Shown: in pieces, positions 1 to 8,280 of the stretch
Position numbering within the stretch: the stretch's first letter is position 1
Layout of the letters: each line of letters begins with the position of its first letter
Assembly (NCBI RefSeq): GCF_001294335.1
Contig: NZ_LGKG01000153.1
Location: 13,217 to 77,216, forward strand
DNA from: Streptomyces chattanoogensis
GTDB lineage: Bacteria; Actinomycetota; Actinomycetes; Streptomycetales; Streptomycetaceae
Reading direction: 5' to 3'
Length of the DNA stretch: 64,000 nucleotides
Position numbers and translations under genes: made by a program
The notes under the pieces: generated by a model
What the model was told of the DNA's origin: nothing
The model's input: only the letters and a program-made list of their open reading frames with translations
The model's database searches: none

Positions 1-990
1 CTCGCTCGCCGCGTAGTACTCCTCCACGCAGCCGCCCCACCAGTCGATCATGGCGCGTTTGATGTGGTCGGGGCAGGGCGCGGCGCCGTGGATGGCGTGC
101 CGCATGGAGGTGACGTCGTAGGACGTCCGTACCTCCTCCGGGAGGGCGAGGAGGCGGTGGAACTGGGTGGGGACCATGTGCGTGTGGGTGCAGCGGTGAG
201 CGTCGATCAGGGCGAGCATGGTCTGCGGGGTCCACTTGTCCATCAGGACGATGCGGTGGCCTATGTGGAGCGAGGCGCCGGCGAACTGGAGCACGGCCGT
301 GTGGTAGAGCGGTGAGCAGACGAGGTGGACGTTGTCGTCGAACGGCTTGATGCCGAAGATGCCGAGGAAACCGCCGAGGTAGGTCTCCTCGGGGGGCTTG
401 CCGGGCAGCGGGCGGCGGATGCCGCGGGGGCGTCCGGTGGTGCCCGAGGTGTAGTTCATGACCCAGCCGAGGGTCCGGCCGGAGGGGGCGGACTCCGGTT
501 GGCCGGCGAGGAGTTCGGCGTACGGGCGGAAGCCGTCGGCCGTGCCCACGGCGTACCGCCGGGCGGCCGGGAGTTCCGCCTCGTCGGCGGCCCGGCGTGC
601 GGCATCGCCGTAGCGCTCGTGGGCGATCAGTACCTTCGCTCCGGAGTCGGCGACGATCCAGGCGATCTCGGGGCCGACCAGGTGGTGGTTGACGGGGACG
701 AGGTAGAACCCGGCCTGGGATGCGGCCAGGTAGGCGGTGAGGAACTCGACGCCGTTGGGCAGGACGACGGCGAATGCGTCGCCGCGCTCCAGGCCCGCGG
801 CGCGCAGGCCGTGGACCAGTTGGTTGACGGCGCCGTGCAGGCGGCCCGCGGTCCACTCCTCGCCGTCCGGGGCGATCAGGACGGTGCGGCCGGGGTCGGC
901 GGTGGCCTGCGCCCAGAAGCCGTTGGGGGGTCCGCTCGTTCCCGGGCTCGCTCCCGGGCTCGCCCCTGGGCTCGCTGCCGAGCTGCTCAC
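1..990 (-). CDS. acyl-CoA synthetase (AMP-forming), partial
   Basis: Adenylate-forming enzyme of the ANL superfamily, expected to turn a carboxylic acid into acyl-AMP and then acyl-CoA in the cytoplasm. About 330 codons are visible; the gene runs off the left edge, so the C-terminal lid domain is missing from view. The P-loop motif YTSGTTGRPRG sits at residues 180-190, and HGAAP and a final YYAASE motif (usually YGATE) follow. The GTG start at 990 overlaps the stop of the upstream gene as GTGA and has GGAAGGAG six bases before it. The N terminus repeats SPGA. Being coupled to a nitronate monooxygenase-like gene suggests one transcript. The substrate cannot be read from the sequence; FadD-like fatty acid activation is most likely. 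Confidence 0.88.
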   Translation of the reverse strand, partial: MSSSAASPGASPGASPGTSGPPNGFWAQATADPGRTVLIAPDGEEWTAGRLHGAVNQLVHGLRAAGLERGDAFAVVLPNGVEFLTAYLAASQAGFYLVPVNHHLVGPEIAWIVADSGAKVLIAHERYGDAARRAADEAELPAARRYAVGTADGFRPYAELLAGQPESAPSGRTLGWVMNYTSGTTGRPRGIRRPLPGKPPEETYLGGFLGIFGIKPFDDNVHLVCSPLYHTAVLQFAGASLHIGHRIVLMDKWTPQTMLALIDAHRCTHTHMVPTQFHRLLALPEEVRTSYDVTSMRHAIHGAAPCPDHIKRAMIDWWGGCVEEYYAASE

Positions 991-2096
991 TGCTGGCTCC
1001 TTCCGGCGATGCGGTTGATGCGGTCGATGGCCCGTTCGAAGCCGCGGGTGAGGTCGTCGAAGACGGCCTGGACGCTGCGTTCGCTGGTCATCCGGCCGAC
1101 GATCTGGCCGACCGGGGTGCCGAGCAGCGGCTCGGTCTCGTGCCGCTGGATACGGGAGTTGGCCTCGGCCACCAGGAGTCCCTGCAGCGGCATGGGCAGC
1201 GGGCCGGGGCCGGCGGGGTCGTCCCAGGCGTCGGTCCAGTCGGTGCGCAGCTGACGGGCGGGCTTGCCGGTCAGGGCCCGGGAGCGGACGGTGTCGCCGG
1301 GACCCGCGGCGAGCAGTTTCGCGGTCAGCCGGCGGGAGTGCAGCTCGGCCTCCTCGGTGGTCAGCCAGATGGAGCCGAGCCAGACGCCCTGCGCGCCGAG
1401 GGCCAGCCCGGCGGCTATCTGTTCACCGGTGCCGATGCCGCCGGCGGCCAGCACGGGCAGCGGGTCGACGGCCGCCACGACCTCCGGGGTGAGGACCATG
1501 GTGGCGATCTCGCCGGTGTGCCCGCCGGCCTCGTACCCCTGGGCGACGACGATGTCGATACCGGCCGCCTTGTGGTGCCGGGCGTGGCGGGGGCTGCCGG
1601 CCAGCGCGGCGACGAGGATGCCGTGGTCGTGGGCGCGCCGGACGATGTCGGGCGGCGGCGAGCCGAGGGCGTTGGCGAGCAGCTTGATCGGATAGTCGAA
1701 GGCGACGTCGAGCTGGGTGCGGGCGACCTGCTCCATCCAGCCGGTGATCCGCCAGCCGGACGTCTCCCCCTCGGCGAGCCGCGGCACCTGGTATTTGTCG
1801 AGGAGTTCGGTGACGAACCGCCGGTGGCCGTCGGGGATCATCGCCTCCACGTCGGCCTCGGTGACGCCTTCCACCTTTTTGGCGGGCATCACGACATCGA
1901 GGCCGTACGGCAGCCCCCCGGTGTGCTCCTGCATCCAGTCGAGGTCGCGGGCCAGCTCGTCCGGCGCGGTGTAGCGGACCGCGCCGAGCACCCCGAACCC
2001 GCCCGCCCGGGTGATCGCCGCGGCGACCGCGGGGAAGGGCGTGAACCCGAAGACGGCGTGCTCGACACCCAGTGTGTTGCTCAGCTCCGTCTGCAT
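987..2096 (-). CDS. nitronate monooxygenase family FMN enzyme
   Basis: A 369-residue TIM-barrel flavoprotein of the nitronate monooxygenase (2-nitropropane dioxygenase) family, which oxidises alkyl nitronates with FMN and O2; some relatives act as enoyl reductases. The N terminus places the substrate near the substituted FTPFP motif, and the glycine-rich phosphate-binding stretch AAGGIGTGEQIAAGLALGAQ is clear, followed by GVWLGS. Length is normal for the family. It is translationally coupled to the acyl-CoA synthetase downstream. No good Shine-Dalgarno is seen before the ATG, so the message may be leaderless. A palindrome 40 bases upstream is a likely operator. The physiological substrate is unknown. 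Confidence 0.87.
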   Translation of the reverse strand: MQTELSNTLGVEHAVFGFTPFPAVAAAITRAGGFGVLGAVRYTAPDELARDLDWMQEHTGGLPYGLDVVMPAKKVEGVTEADVEAMIPDGHRRFVTELLDKYQVPRLAEGETSGWRITGWMEQVARTQLDVAFDYPIKLLANALGSPPPDIVRRAHDHGILVAALAGSPRHARHHKAAGIDIVVAQGYEAGGHTGEIATMVLTPEVVAAVDPLPVLAAGGIGTGEQIAAGLALGAQGVWLGSIWLTTEEAELHSRRLTAKLLAAGPGDTVRSRALTGKPARQLRTDWTDAWDDPAGPGPLPMPLQGLLVAEANSRIQRHETEPLLGTPVGQIVGRMTSERSVQAVFDDLTRGFERAIDRINRIAGRSQQ

Positions 2097-2135
2097 GGGC
2101 GCAGGATGCCGCAGCGGGCTGTGGGAGGGAAGAGA

Positions 2136-2158
2136 TTTTCTGATGCTTCGTCAGAAAA
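2136..2158. promoter_or_regulatory. inverted repeat operator before the nitronate monooxygenase operon
   Basis: Perfect 8-base arms TTTTCTGA and TCAGAAAA surround a 7-base centre. The site lies 40 bases upstream of the minus-strand start at 2096, where a TetR-type repressor would normally bind. The cognate regulator is not identified. This is inference from symmetry and position. Confidence 0.55.
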
Positions 2159-2202
2159 CGGTGCCCGGTGTGCCGGGACCGGCGCGGCCCGGAAAGGCGC
2201 GG

Positions 2203-3786
2203 TCAGGAGCGGCTGTCCTCCTCCAGCACCGCCATCGCCGCATTGTGCCCGGGGATCCCGCTCACTCCCCCGCCGCGCACCGCGCCCGCCCCGCACAGCA
2301 GCACATTGGCGTGCCCGGTGGCGACGCCCCAGCGGCCGGGTGCGGTGGCCGCCGCCCGCTCGTCCTCCTCGTCCGCGTACGGAAAGGCCAGCTCGCGGTG
2401 GAAGATGTTGCCGCCCGGCAGGCCCAGTTCCCGGTCGAGGTCGAGGGGGCTGCGGGCCTCGATGCACGGGCGGCCGTCGGCGTCGCGGGCCAGGCAGCCG
2501 GCGAGCGGTTCGGCCAGGTGGGTGTCGAGTTCCTCGAGGGTGGCGGCCAGCAGCCGGTCGCGGGTGGCGGGGTTCTCGGGGGTGTCGGCGGCGAACAGCC
2601 GGGCGGGGGTGTGCAGGCCGAAGAGGGTGAGCGTGTGGTAGCCCTGCCGGACCAGCTCGTCACCCAGGATGGAGGGGTCGGTCAGGGAGTGGCAGTAGAT
2701 CTCGGAGGGCGGGGCGGCGGGGAGCGTTCCGGCCGCGGCCTGCCGGTGGGCGGTCTCCAACTGGCCGTAGCTCTCGGCGATGTGGAAGGTGCCGGCGAAG
2801 GCCTCGCGGGGGTCCACGTGGGTGTCCCGCAGGCGCGGCAGCCGGGTGAGGAGCATGTTCACCTTGAGCTGGGCGCCCTCGGCGGGCGGCGGCGGGTCCT
2901 CGCCGAGCAGGCGGGCCAGCTCGCGGGGTGAGGCGTTGACCAGCACCCGGCGGGCGCCGACGGTGCCCCGGGGGGAGGACACCTCGGCCGTACGGCCGTC
3001 CGTGGCGAGGGCGGTGACCGGACAGCCGGTGATGATCTCCGCCCCGGCGCCGCGGGCGGCGTCGGCCAGTGCGTCGGTGAGTGCGCCCATGCCGCCGATG
3101 GGGACGTCCCAGTCGCCGGTGCCGCCGCCGATGACGTGGTAGAGGAAGCAGCGGTTCTGGCGCAGCGCCGGATCGTGGGCGGTGGTGAAGGTGCCGATGA
3201 GGGCGTCGGTGAGGACGACTCCGCGGACGAGGTCGTCGGTGAAGGTTGCCTCGATCAGCTCCCCCAGGGGGCGCTCGAAGAGGGCGTGCCAGGTGGCGTC
3301 GTCGTCGATACGGGCGCGGAGTGCGGCGCGGGTGGGCAGCGGTTCGGTGAGGGTGGGGAAGACCCGTCGGGCGAGGCGGTGGGTGGTGCCGTAGAAGCGC
3401 TGCCAGGCGGTGAACTCCCTGTTCGATCCGGTGAGTCCGAAGAATGAGGCGCGGGTGCGCGCCTCGCCGCCGCCGACCAGGAGGCCGGTGGGGCGGCCGT
3501 CGCGTACGGCGGGGGTGTAGGAGGAGACGGTGCGTTTGCGGACCGCGAAGCGCAGGCCGAGGTCCCGCACGATTTCTGGCGGCAGCAGGCTGACGAGATA
3601 GGAGTACCGGGACAGCCGGGCGTCCACCCCGGTGAACGCCCGGGTCGACACGGCCGCACCACCGGTGTGGTCCAGCCGCTCCAGCACCAGCACGCTGCGC
3701 CCGGCGCGTGCGAGATAGGCGGCGGCGACCAGCCCGTTGTGCCCGCCGCCGACGATGACCACGTCATACGAAGTCCGTTCCGGCAT
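2203..3786 (-). CDS. FAD-dependent phytoene-desaturase-like oxidoreductase
   Basis: A 527-residue flavoprotein of the NAD(P)/FAD-dependent, phytoene dehydrogenase-like (PYROXD2-type) family. The N-terminal Rossmann motif VVIVGGGHNGLVAAAYLARA binds FAD, followed by LERLDHTGGAA. The C-terminal part has the second FAD-contacting stretch LCGAGAVRGGGVSGIPG. I chose the ATG at 3786; a GTG at 3801 would add five residues, including a rare TTA codon. The gene stands alone, tail to head with the nitronate monooxygenase operon and divergent from the alpha-galactosidase gene. No carotenoid genes are adjacent, so a carotenoid role is not supported; the substrate is unknown. Confidence 0.85.
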   Translation of the reverse strand: MPERTSYDVVIVGGGHNGLVAAAYLARAGRSVLVLERLDHTGGAAVSTRAFTGVDARLSRYSYLVSLLPPEIVRDLGLRFAVRKRTVSSYTPAVRDGRPTGLLVGGGEARTRASFFGLTGSNREFTAWQRFYGTTHRLARRVFPTLTEPLPTRAALRARIDDDATWHALFERPLGELIEATFTDDLVRGVVLTDALIGTFTTAHDPALRQNRCFLYHVIGGGTGDWDVPIGGMGALTDALADAARGAGAEIITGCPVTALATDGRTAEVSSPRGTVGARRVLVNASPRELARLLGEDPPPPAEGAQLKVNMLLTRLPRLRDTHVDPREAFAGTFHIAESYGQLETAHRQAAAGTLPAAPPSEIYCHSLTDPSILGDELVRQGYHTLTLFGLHTPARLFAADTPENPATRDRLLAATLEELDTHLAEPLAGCLARDADGRPCIEARSPLDLDRELGLPGGNIFHRELAFPYADEEDERAAATAPGRWGVATGHANVLLCGAGAVRGGGVSGIPGHNAAMAVLEEDSRS

Positions 3787-3986
3787 GCCCCTTGGTAACA
3801 CGGCGTCAGGCCCGGCGGAAGCATGCGGCGCTCGCGGTCGCAGGGGCAGGCGGCTGAAACCTCCGGGCGGGCCGGTGCGGCTTCTTGACCGGGCCGGGGC
3901 CGACTCCTAGCGTCCGGCCGTGCGCTGCACCGCAGGCGCCGTACGGTGCGCGCTCCGGCCGTCCCGCCCACCCCGTGAGGTGACCC

Positions 3987-5324
3987 GTGTCCCACCGTCA
4001 GGTTCCCCGCACCGGCCGCACCTTCGCCGCACTGACCACCGTCGCCGCCTGCACGGCCGGACTGCTCGCGGCCACCCCTCCGGCCTCTGCCGCCCCCGGC
4101 ACCCCTCGCGCCGCCGCCCGCCCCGGCACCGCCGCGCCCTATCCGAATCTGGCCCCGAGGCCCCCGATGGGCTGGAACAACTGGTCCTACTACAGCTGCA
4201 ACATCAACGAGAAGGTCATCCTGGACAATGCGCGGGCGCTGGTGCGGACCGGCCTCGCGGCCAAGGGCTATGACACCGTTACCGTCGACGACTGCTGGAT
4301 GGCCAAGCAACGCGGCCCCCGGGGCGAGCTGGTGCCGGACACGACGAAGTTCCCGCACGGCATGGCGTACATCGGGCAGGAACTGCACCGCCTGGGGCTG
4401 AAGTTCGGCATCTACGAGGACGTCGGCACGCTGACGTGCGGGAAGTACCCGGGCAGCTACGGGCATTTCAAGGAGGACGCGCGGCTGTTCGCCCAGTGGG
4501 GCGTCGACTACCTCAAGGCGGACGGCTGCAACGTGCCACGGCCGGCGGGCCGCACCAAGGAGCAGATCTACCGCGATGTGTACGAGCAGCAGAGCCGGGC
4601 GCTGCTGGACGTCGGACGTCCCATCACCTTCTCGGTGTCCGCACCGGCCTATTTCCAGTACGACGGCGACGCCGTCTGGCACCGGGTGATCGACTGGTCG
4701 GCCCGGCTCGGCAATCTGTGGCGGGGCGGCCGGGACATCGCGCTCGAGCAGCAGAGCCCGGCCACGAAGTGGTCCTCCATCGTCTACAACTTCCGCTACA
4801 ACGCGGGGCTGGCGGCACTCCAGCGGCCGGGACGCTGGAACGACCCCGACTTCCTGCTGGCCGGTGACTCGGGGCTGAACCGGCACGAGATGCAGAGCCA
4901 GATGTCGCTGTGGGCGATGATGGCCGCACCGCTGATCTCCAGTACGAACCTGGCCGGGCTGTCACCGGAGGCGCGCGAGGTCCTGGGCAACCAGGAGATC
5001 ATCGCCGTCGACCAGGACCCGCTCGGCGAGCAGGGGAAGGTCGTCGAGCAGAACGACGGCTACACGGTGATGTCCAGGCGGCTGGGGAACGGCGACCGCG
5101 CGGTCGCGCTGTTCAACGCGGGTGACGCGCCGCGCACGCTGTCCACCACCGCGGCCGCGGCGGGGCTGCCGGACGCGCCCTCGTACTGGCTGCACAATCT
5201 GGTCACGGGGCACGGCAGGCACAGCGGCGGGACCATCGCCGCGAGGGACGTGCCGCCGCACGGCACCGTGCTCTACCGGGTCACCGCGCGCGCAGGGGGC
5301 CAGGACGCGGCGGCCGGGGCCTGA
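3987..5324 (+). CDS. secreted GH27 alpha-galactosidase
   Basis: Secreted glycoside hydrolase of family 27, releasing terminal alpha-D-galactose (some members act on beta-L-arabinopyranose or N-acetylgalactosamine). Residues 1-36 form a signal peptide with twin basic residues, a hydrophobic core and an ASAAPG cleavage region. The catalytic barrel starts at PPMGWNNWSYY. The predicted nucleophile is D179 in YLKADGCN, the acid/base is probably D250 in GRDI, and the substrate-site motif WNDPDFL is at 284-290. A C-terminal beta domain closes the 445-residue protein, with no added lectin module. GTG start with GAGGTG upstream. It is monocistronic and convergent with the kinase gene. An ACGT heptad pair occurs at 4609-4622. 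Confidence 0.92.
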   Translation: MSHRQVPRTGRTFAALTTVAACTAGLLAATPPASAAPGTPRAAARPGTAAPYPNLAPRPPMGWNNWSYYSCNINEKVILDNARALVRTGLAAKGYDTVTVDDCWMAKQRGPRGELVPDTTKFPHGMAYIGQELHRLGLKFGIYEDVGTLTCGKYPGSYGHFKEDARLFAQWGVDYLKADGCNVPRPAGRTKEQIYRDVYEQQSRALLDVGRPITFSVSAPAYFQYDGDAVWHRVIDWSARLGNLWRGGRDIALEQQSPATKWSSIVYNFRYNAGLAALQRPGRWNDPDFLLAGDSGLNRHEMQSQMSLWAMMAAPLISSTNLAGLSPEAREVLGNQEIIAVDQDPLGEQGKVVEQNDGYTVMSRRLGNGDRAVALFNAGDAPRTLSTTAAAAGLPDAPSYWLHNLVTGHGRHSGGTIAARDVPPHGTVLYRVTARAGGQDAAAGA

Positions 5325-5353
5325 CCGCACAGGCCCGGGCCTGACACCGCCCG

Positions 5354-7321
5354 CTACCGCCGCGCGGCCCGCTCCTGGCGCAGTGCCGCGACCCGGCGGT
5401 GGAGAGCGGCCGCCTCGTCCGTACGGCCCAGCTGCTCCAGGCACTGGGCCTCGTCCGTACGGCTGGCCAGCGCTTCGAGGTCACCGGCGCCCAGGACCCG
5501 TTCGCGGGCGTCGGCGACCCTGCGGTAGTTGCCGAGCGCATCCGCCCAGCGGCCGAGCCAGCCGAGCGCCACGGCGACCTCGCGGCGGCTGACGAGGGTG
5601 TCGGGATGGTCGGCGCCGAGCACCCGCTCGCGCGCCGCCGCCACCTCGCAGGCCTCGTCCAGCGCCTCCTCCCAGCGGCCCAGCCGCCCGAGGTTGACGC
5701 CCAGGCCGTGCCGGGCGCGCAGCGTCTCGGGGTCGTCGGCGCCCTGTGCGCGCGTACGGGCCGCCACCAGGTCGCGGTAGACCGCCAGGGCATCGGCGCT
5801 GCGGCCCAGGCGGCCGAGGCTGATGCCGGTCTCGTAGCGGGCGGCGAGGGTGTCGGGGTGGTCGTGGCCGAGCGTTTCGGCGCGCGCCGCCGCCACCTCC
5901 CGGTAGGTCCCGAGCGCCTCCTCCCATTTACCCAGCTGCCCCATGACGAAGCCGAGTTCGTAGCGGGTGAGGAGGGTGTCGGGGTGCCGTGCGCCCAGCA
6001 CCCGGCTGCGCGCTCCGGCCACCTCGCGGGCCGTGGCGTAGCAGTCCTCGAGCCGGCCCAGGCGGGCGAGGCCGAACGCGAGGTGGTGGCGGCAGCCGAG
6101 GGTGTCGGGGTGGTCGGGGCCCAGGACGCGTTCCCGGCCCGCCAGCACTCCGGCGCACACCTGGTACGCCTCGAAGTGCCGGCCGAGCCTGCTCAGCGCG
6201 ATCCCGGCCTCCAGGCGCGCGGTGAGCGCCGCGGGGTCGTCGCCGGGCGGCACCGGCCGGGCGCTTCCGGCGGCCGGGGAGGCCTCGTGCGGCCGGCCCG
6301 CGCCGCCGCCCGTCCAGCTGTCGGTGAGGACGGCGGCGGCCCGGTCGGCCGCGGGACGGCGGACCGTACCCGCCGCCGGGGACCCGGTGGTCATCCCGCG
6401 CGTCCAGGAGGGCTGCCGCTGGGCGGGGACGGTGGCGCCGCCGACCGCCGGGGCGGTCCGCCCGGTGTGGCCGTCGCGGGCGTCGGCGAGGCGTTTGCCC
6501 AGCTCGTCGGCGTCCTGCGGACGGTCGTCCGGGTCCTTGGCGAGCAGGTCGAGGATGATCCGCTCGTACGGCCCGGGCAGGTCGGGGCGGTGGGTGCGCG
6601 GTGGTTCCGGAGGGGTGTCGCGATGGTCGACGAGCACCGCCCAGGCGTCGCCGCTGCCGAACGGCGGGGCGCCGGTGGCGATCTCGTACAGCACACAGCC
6701 CAGGGAGTACAGATCGCTGCGGTGGTCGACGGTGTCCGCGCCGATCTGCTCGGGCGACATGTAGTGCGGGCTGCCCATGGCGACGCCGGTGCCGGTCAGC
6801 CGGGCGGTGAAGCCGATGTCGTGGCCCAGGCGGGCGATGCCGAAGTCGCAGATCTTGACCGTGCCGTCGGCGGTGCGCACGATGTTCGCCGGTTTCAGGT
6901 CGCGGTGCACGATGGCCTGCTCGTGGGTGTAGGCGAGCGCGGCGCCGACCTGCTCGGCGATGTCGACGACGTCCGGGACGGGCAGCGGCCGGCGCCGGTT
7001 GTCGTCCAGCAGCTGGCTGAGGTTACGGCCGCTGAGCAGCTCCATGACGAGGAAGAGCGTCCCCTCGTCCTCGCCGAAGTCGTGGACGACGGTGATGCCG
7101 CGGTGCTGGAGACCGGCCGCGGCCCGCGCCTCGCGGCGGAAGCGCTCGCGCAGCACCGTGAGGAACCCCGCCTCGTGCCGCGGCCCCACGGGCTTGAGGC
7201 ATTTGACCGCCACCTGGCGGCCGAGCGATTCGTCGCGGGCCCGCCAGACCTCGCCCATGCCGCCGCGTCCGATGATGTCGAGCAGGCGGTAGCGCCCCTG
7301 GATCAGCCTGTCTTCCGCCAT
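5354..7321 (-). CDS. Ser/Thr protein kinase with C-terminal TPR repeats
   Basis: A 655-residue eukaryotic-type kinase. The kinase domain covers about residues 10-275: glycine loop GRGGMGEVW, ATP lysine K40, HRDLKPAN with catalytic D141, and DFG at 159-161. A charged, proline-rich linker follows, then about six 42-residue tetratricopeptide units carrying the repeated element RERVLGADHPDTL, a partner-binding scaffold. No transmembrane segment is apparent, so it should be cytoplasmic. The start is the ATG of MAEDRL; the reading frame stays open far upstream but encodes no domain there. It is third in a tight operon behind an acyl-CoA dehydrogenase and an MpaB-like gene (26-base gap). Confidence 0.9.
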   Translation of the reverse strand: MAEDRLIQGRYRLLDIIGRGGMGEVWRARDESLGRQVAVKCLKPVGPRHEAGFLTVLRERFRREARAAAGLQHRGITVVHDFGEDEGTLFLVMELLSGRNLSQLLDDNRRRPLPVPDVVDIAEQVGAALAYTHEQAIVHRDLKPANIVRTADGTVKICDFGIARLGHDIGFTARLTGTGVAMGSPHYMSPEQIGADTVDHRSDLYSLGCVLYEIATGAPPFGSGDAWAVLVDHRDTPPEPPRTHRPDLPGPYERIILDLLAKDPDDRPQDADELGKRLADARDGHTGRTAPAVGGATVPAQRQPSWTRGMTTGSPAAGTVRRPAADRAAAVLTDSWTGGGAGRPHEASPAAGSARPVPPGDDPAALTARLEAGIALSRLGRHFEAYQVCAGVLAGRERVLGPDHPDTLGCRHHLAFGLARLGRLEDCYATAREVAGARSRVLGARHPDTLLTRYELGFVMGQLGKWEEALGTYREVAAARAETLGHDHPDTLAARYETGISLGRLGRSADALAVYRDLVAARTRAQGADDPETLRARHGLGVNLGRLGRWEEALDEACEVAAARERVLGADHPDTLVSRREVAVALGWLGRWADALGNYRRVADARERVLGAGDLEALASRTDEAQCLEQLGRTDEAAALHRRVAALRQERAARR

Positions 7322-7347
7322 CGCGGTATCGCCCCCCGTCCCCGCGT

Positions 7348-8265
7348 TCAGTCGCGCAGCTCCCCCTGCATGTCCTTGTGCCCGTCCAGTATGGCGGCGG
7401 ACCGGCGCAGCTTGTAGGGCGCTGGGCGGGTGCCGGGTCCGAGCCGGTCCACCGCGCGCAGGATGTGCTGCGGCGGAAGGCGCCAGCGCAGCGCGGGAGG
7501 AATGGCGCGCAATATTCGGCCGGTGGCGCACAGCCGGCGGGTGACGACGGCGGGGGGCGGCGCCGGGCGGCCGTACAGCTCGTGGGCGTGGGCGGGCAGT
7601 GCGCCGTAGGCGAGCTGCGCGACCTGGTGCCAGACGAGGGCGCGGGCCGGGACGAGCGGGGCGGGGGTCGGTGGCCTGCGGAGGAACGCGTCGACCTGCC
7701 GGGCCCCGGGGGTGAGGGCGAGTTCGGGCCGTACGGCCGCGAAGTAGGCGGCGAGCGCGGCCCGGTCGCCGGGGACCGCGTCCGGGTCGAGGCCGACGAG
7801 CCGGGCGCTGACGCGCTGCTCGTCCAGATAGGCGTCGGCCTGGGCGCCGGTGAGCGGGAAGCCGGAGCGGCGCAGTACGTGCAGGTAGGAGTCCACCTCG
7901 GCGCAGTGCACCCAGAGCAGCAGGTCCGGCTCGTCGATGCGGTAGCGCTCGCCGGTGGCCGGGTCGGCGGCGGACAGCCGGCAGTGGATACGGCGCACCG
8001 TGGCGCCGGCCCGCTCGGCGGCCTCGGTGGTGCCGTAGGTGAGGGTGCCGACGAAGTTCGCGGTGCGCATCAGCCGGCCCCAGGCGTCCCGTCGGCCCCT
8101 CTTGTTGCTCTGGAAGGCGGCCGAGTTCTGGATGACGCCGGCCACCGCGCGCGGGTGCAGCGCCTGGAGGTACAGCGCGCGGACGCCCGCGATCCACATC
8201 ATCGGGTCGCCGTGCATCTGCCAGGTCACCGAGCGGGGGCCGAAGAGCCCCGGGTCGCCCGCCAT
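7348..8265 (-). CDS. MpaB/latex-clearing-type oxygenase family protein (DUF2236)
   Basis: A 305-residue protein of the DUF2236 family, which includes the haem oxygenases MpaB (mycophenolic acid side-chain cleavage) and Lcp (rubber cleavage). The N-terminal signature GPRSVTWQMHGDPMMWIAG and LYLQALHPRAVAGV is clear, and HCRLSAADPATGERYRID and LLLWVHCAEVDSYL supply conserved histidines. Length matches the short actinobacterial subgroup. It lies 15 bases after the acyl-CoA dehydrogenase and 26 before the kinase, so it is co-transcribed with both. Lipid or terpenoid oxidation is an inference from family and neighbour; no substrate is known. Confidence 0.82.
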   Translation of the reverse strand: MAGDPGLFGPRSVTWQMHGDPMMWIAGVRALYLQALHPRAVAGVIQNSAAFQSNKRGRRDAWGRLMRTANFVGTLTYGTTEAAERAGATVRRIHCRLSAADPATGERYRIDEPDLLLWVHCAEVDSYLHVLRRSGFPLTGAQADAYLDEQRVSARLVGLDPDAVPGDRAALAAYFAAVRPELALTPGARQVDAFLRRPPTPAPLVPARALVWHQVAQLAYGALPAHAHELYGRPAPPPAVVTRRLCATGRILRAIPPALRWRLPPQHILRAVDRLGPGTRPAPYKLRRSAAILDGHKDMQGELRD

Positions 8266-8280
8266 GGGGGCACCTCCGTG

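Noticed and set aside
3255..4886. Long minus-strand open frame opposite the alpha-galactosidase gene
   Set aside because: It lies antisense to strongly supported GH27 sequence and encodes only proline/arginine-rich low-complexity protein, the usual result of GC-rich codon bias.
5330..5343. 14-base palindrome between the alpha-galactosidase and kinase genes as a terminator
   Set aside because: It has no loop, so only a very short hairpin could form; it overlaps nothing else of note.
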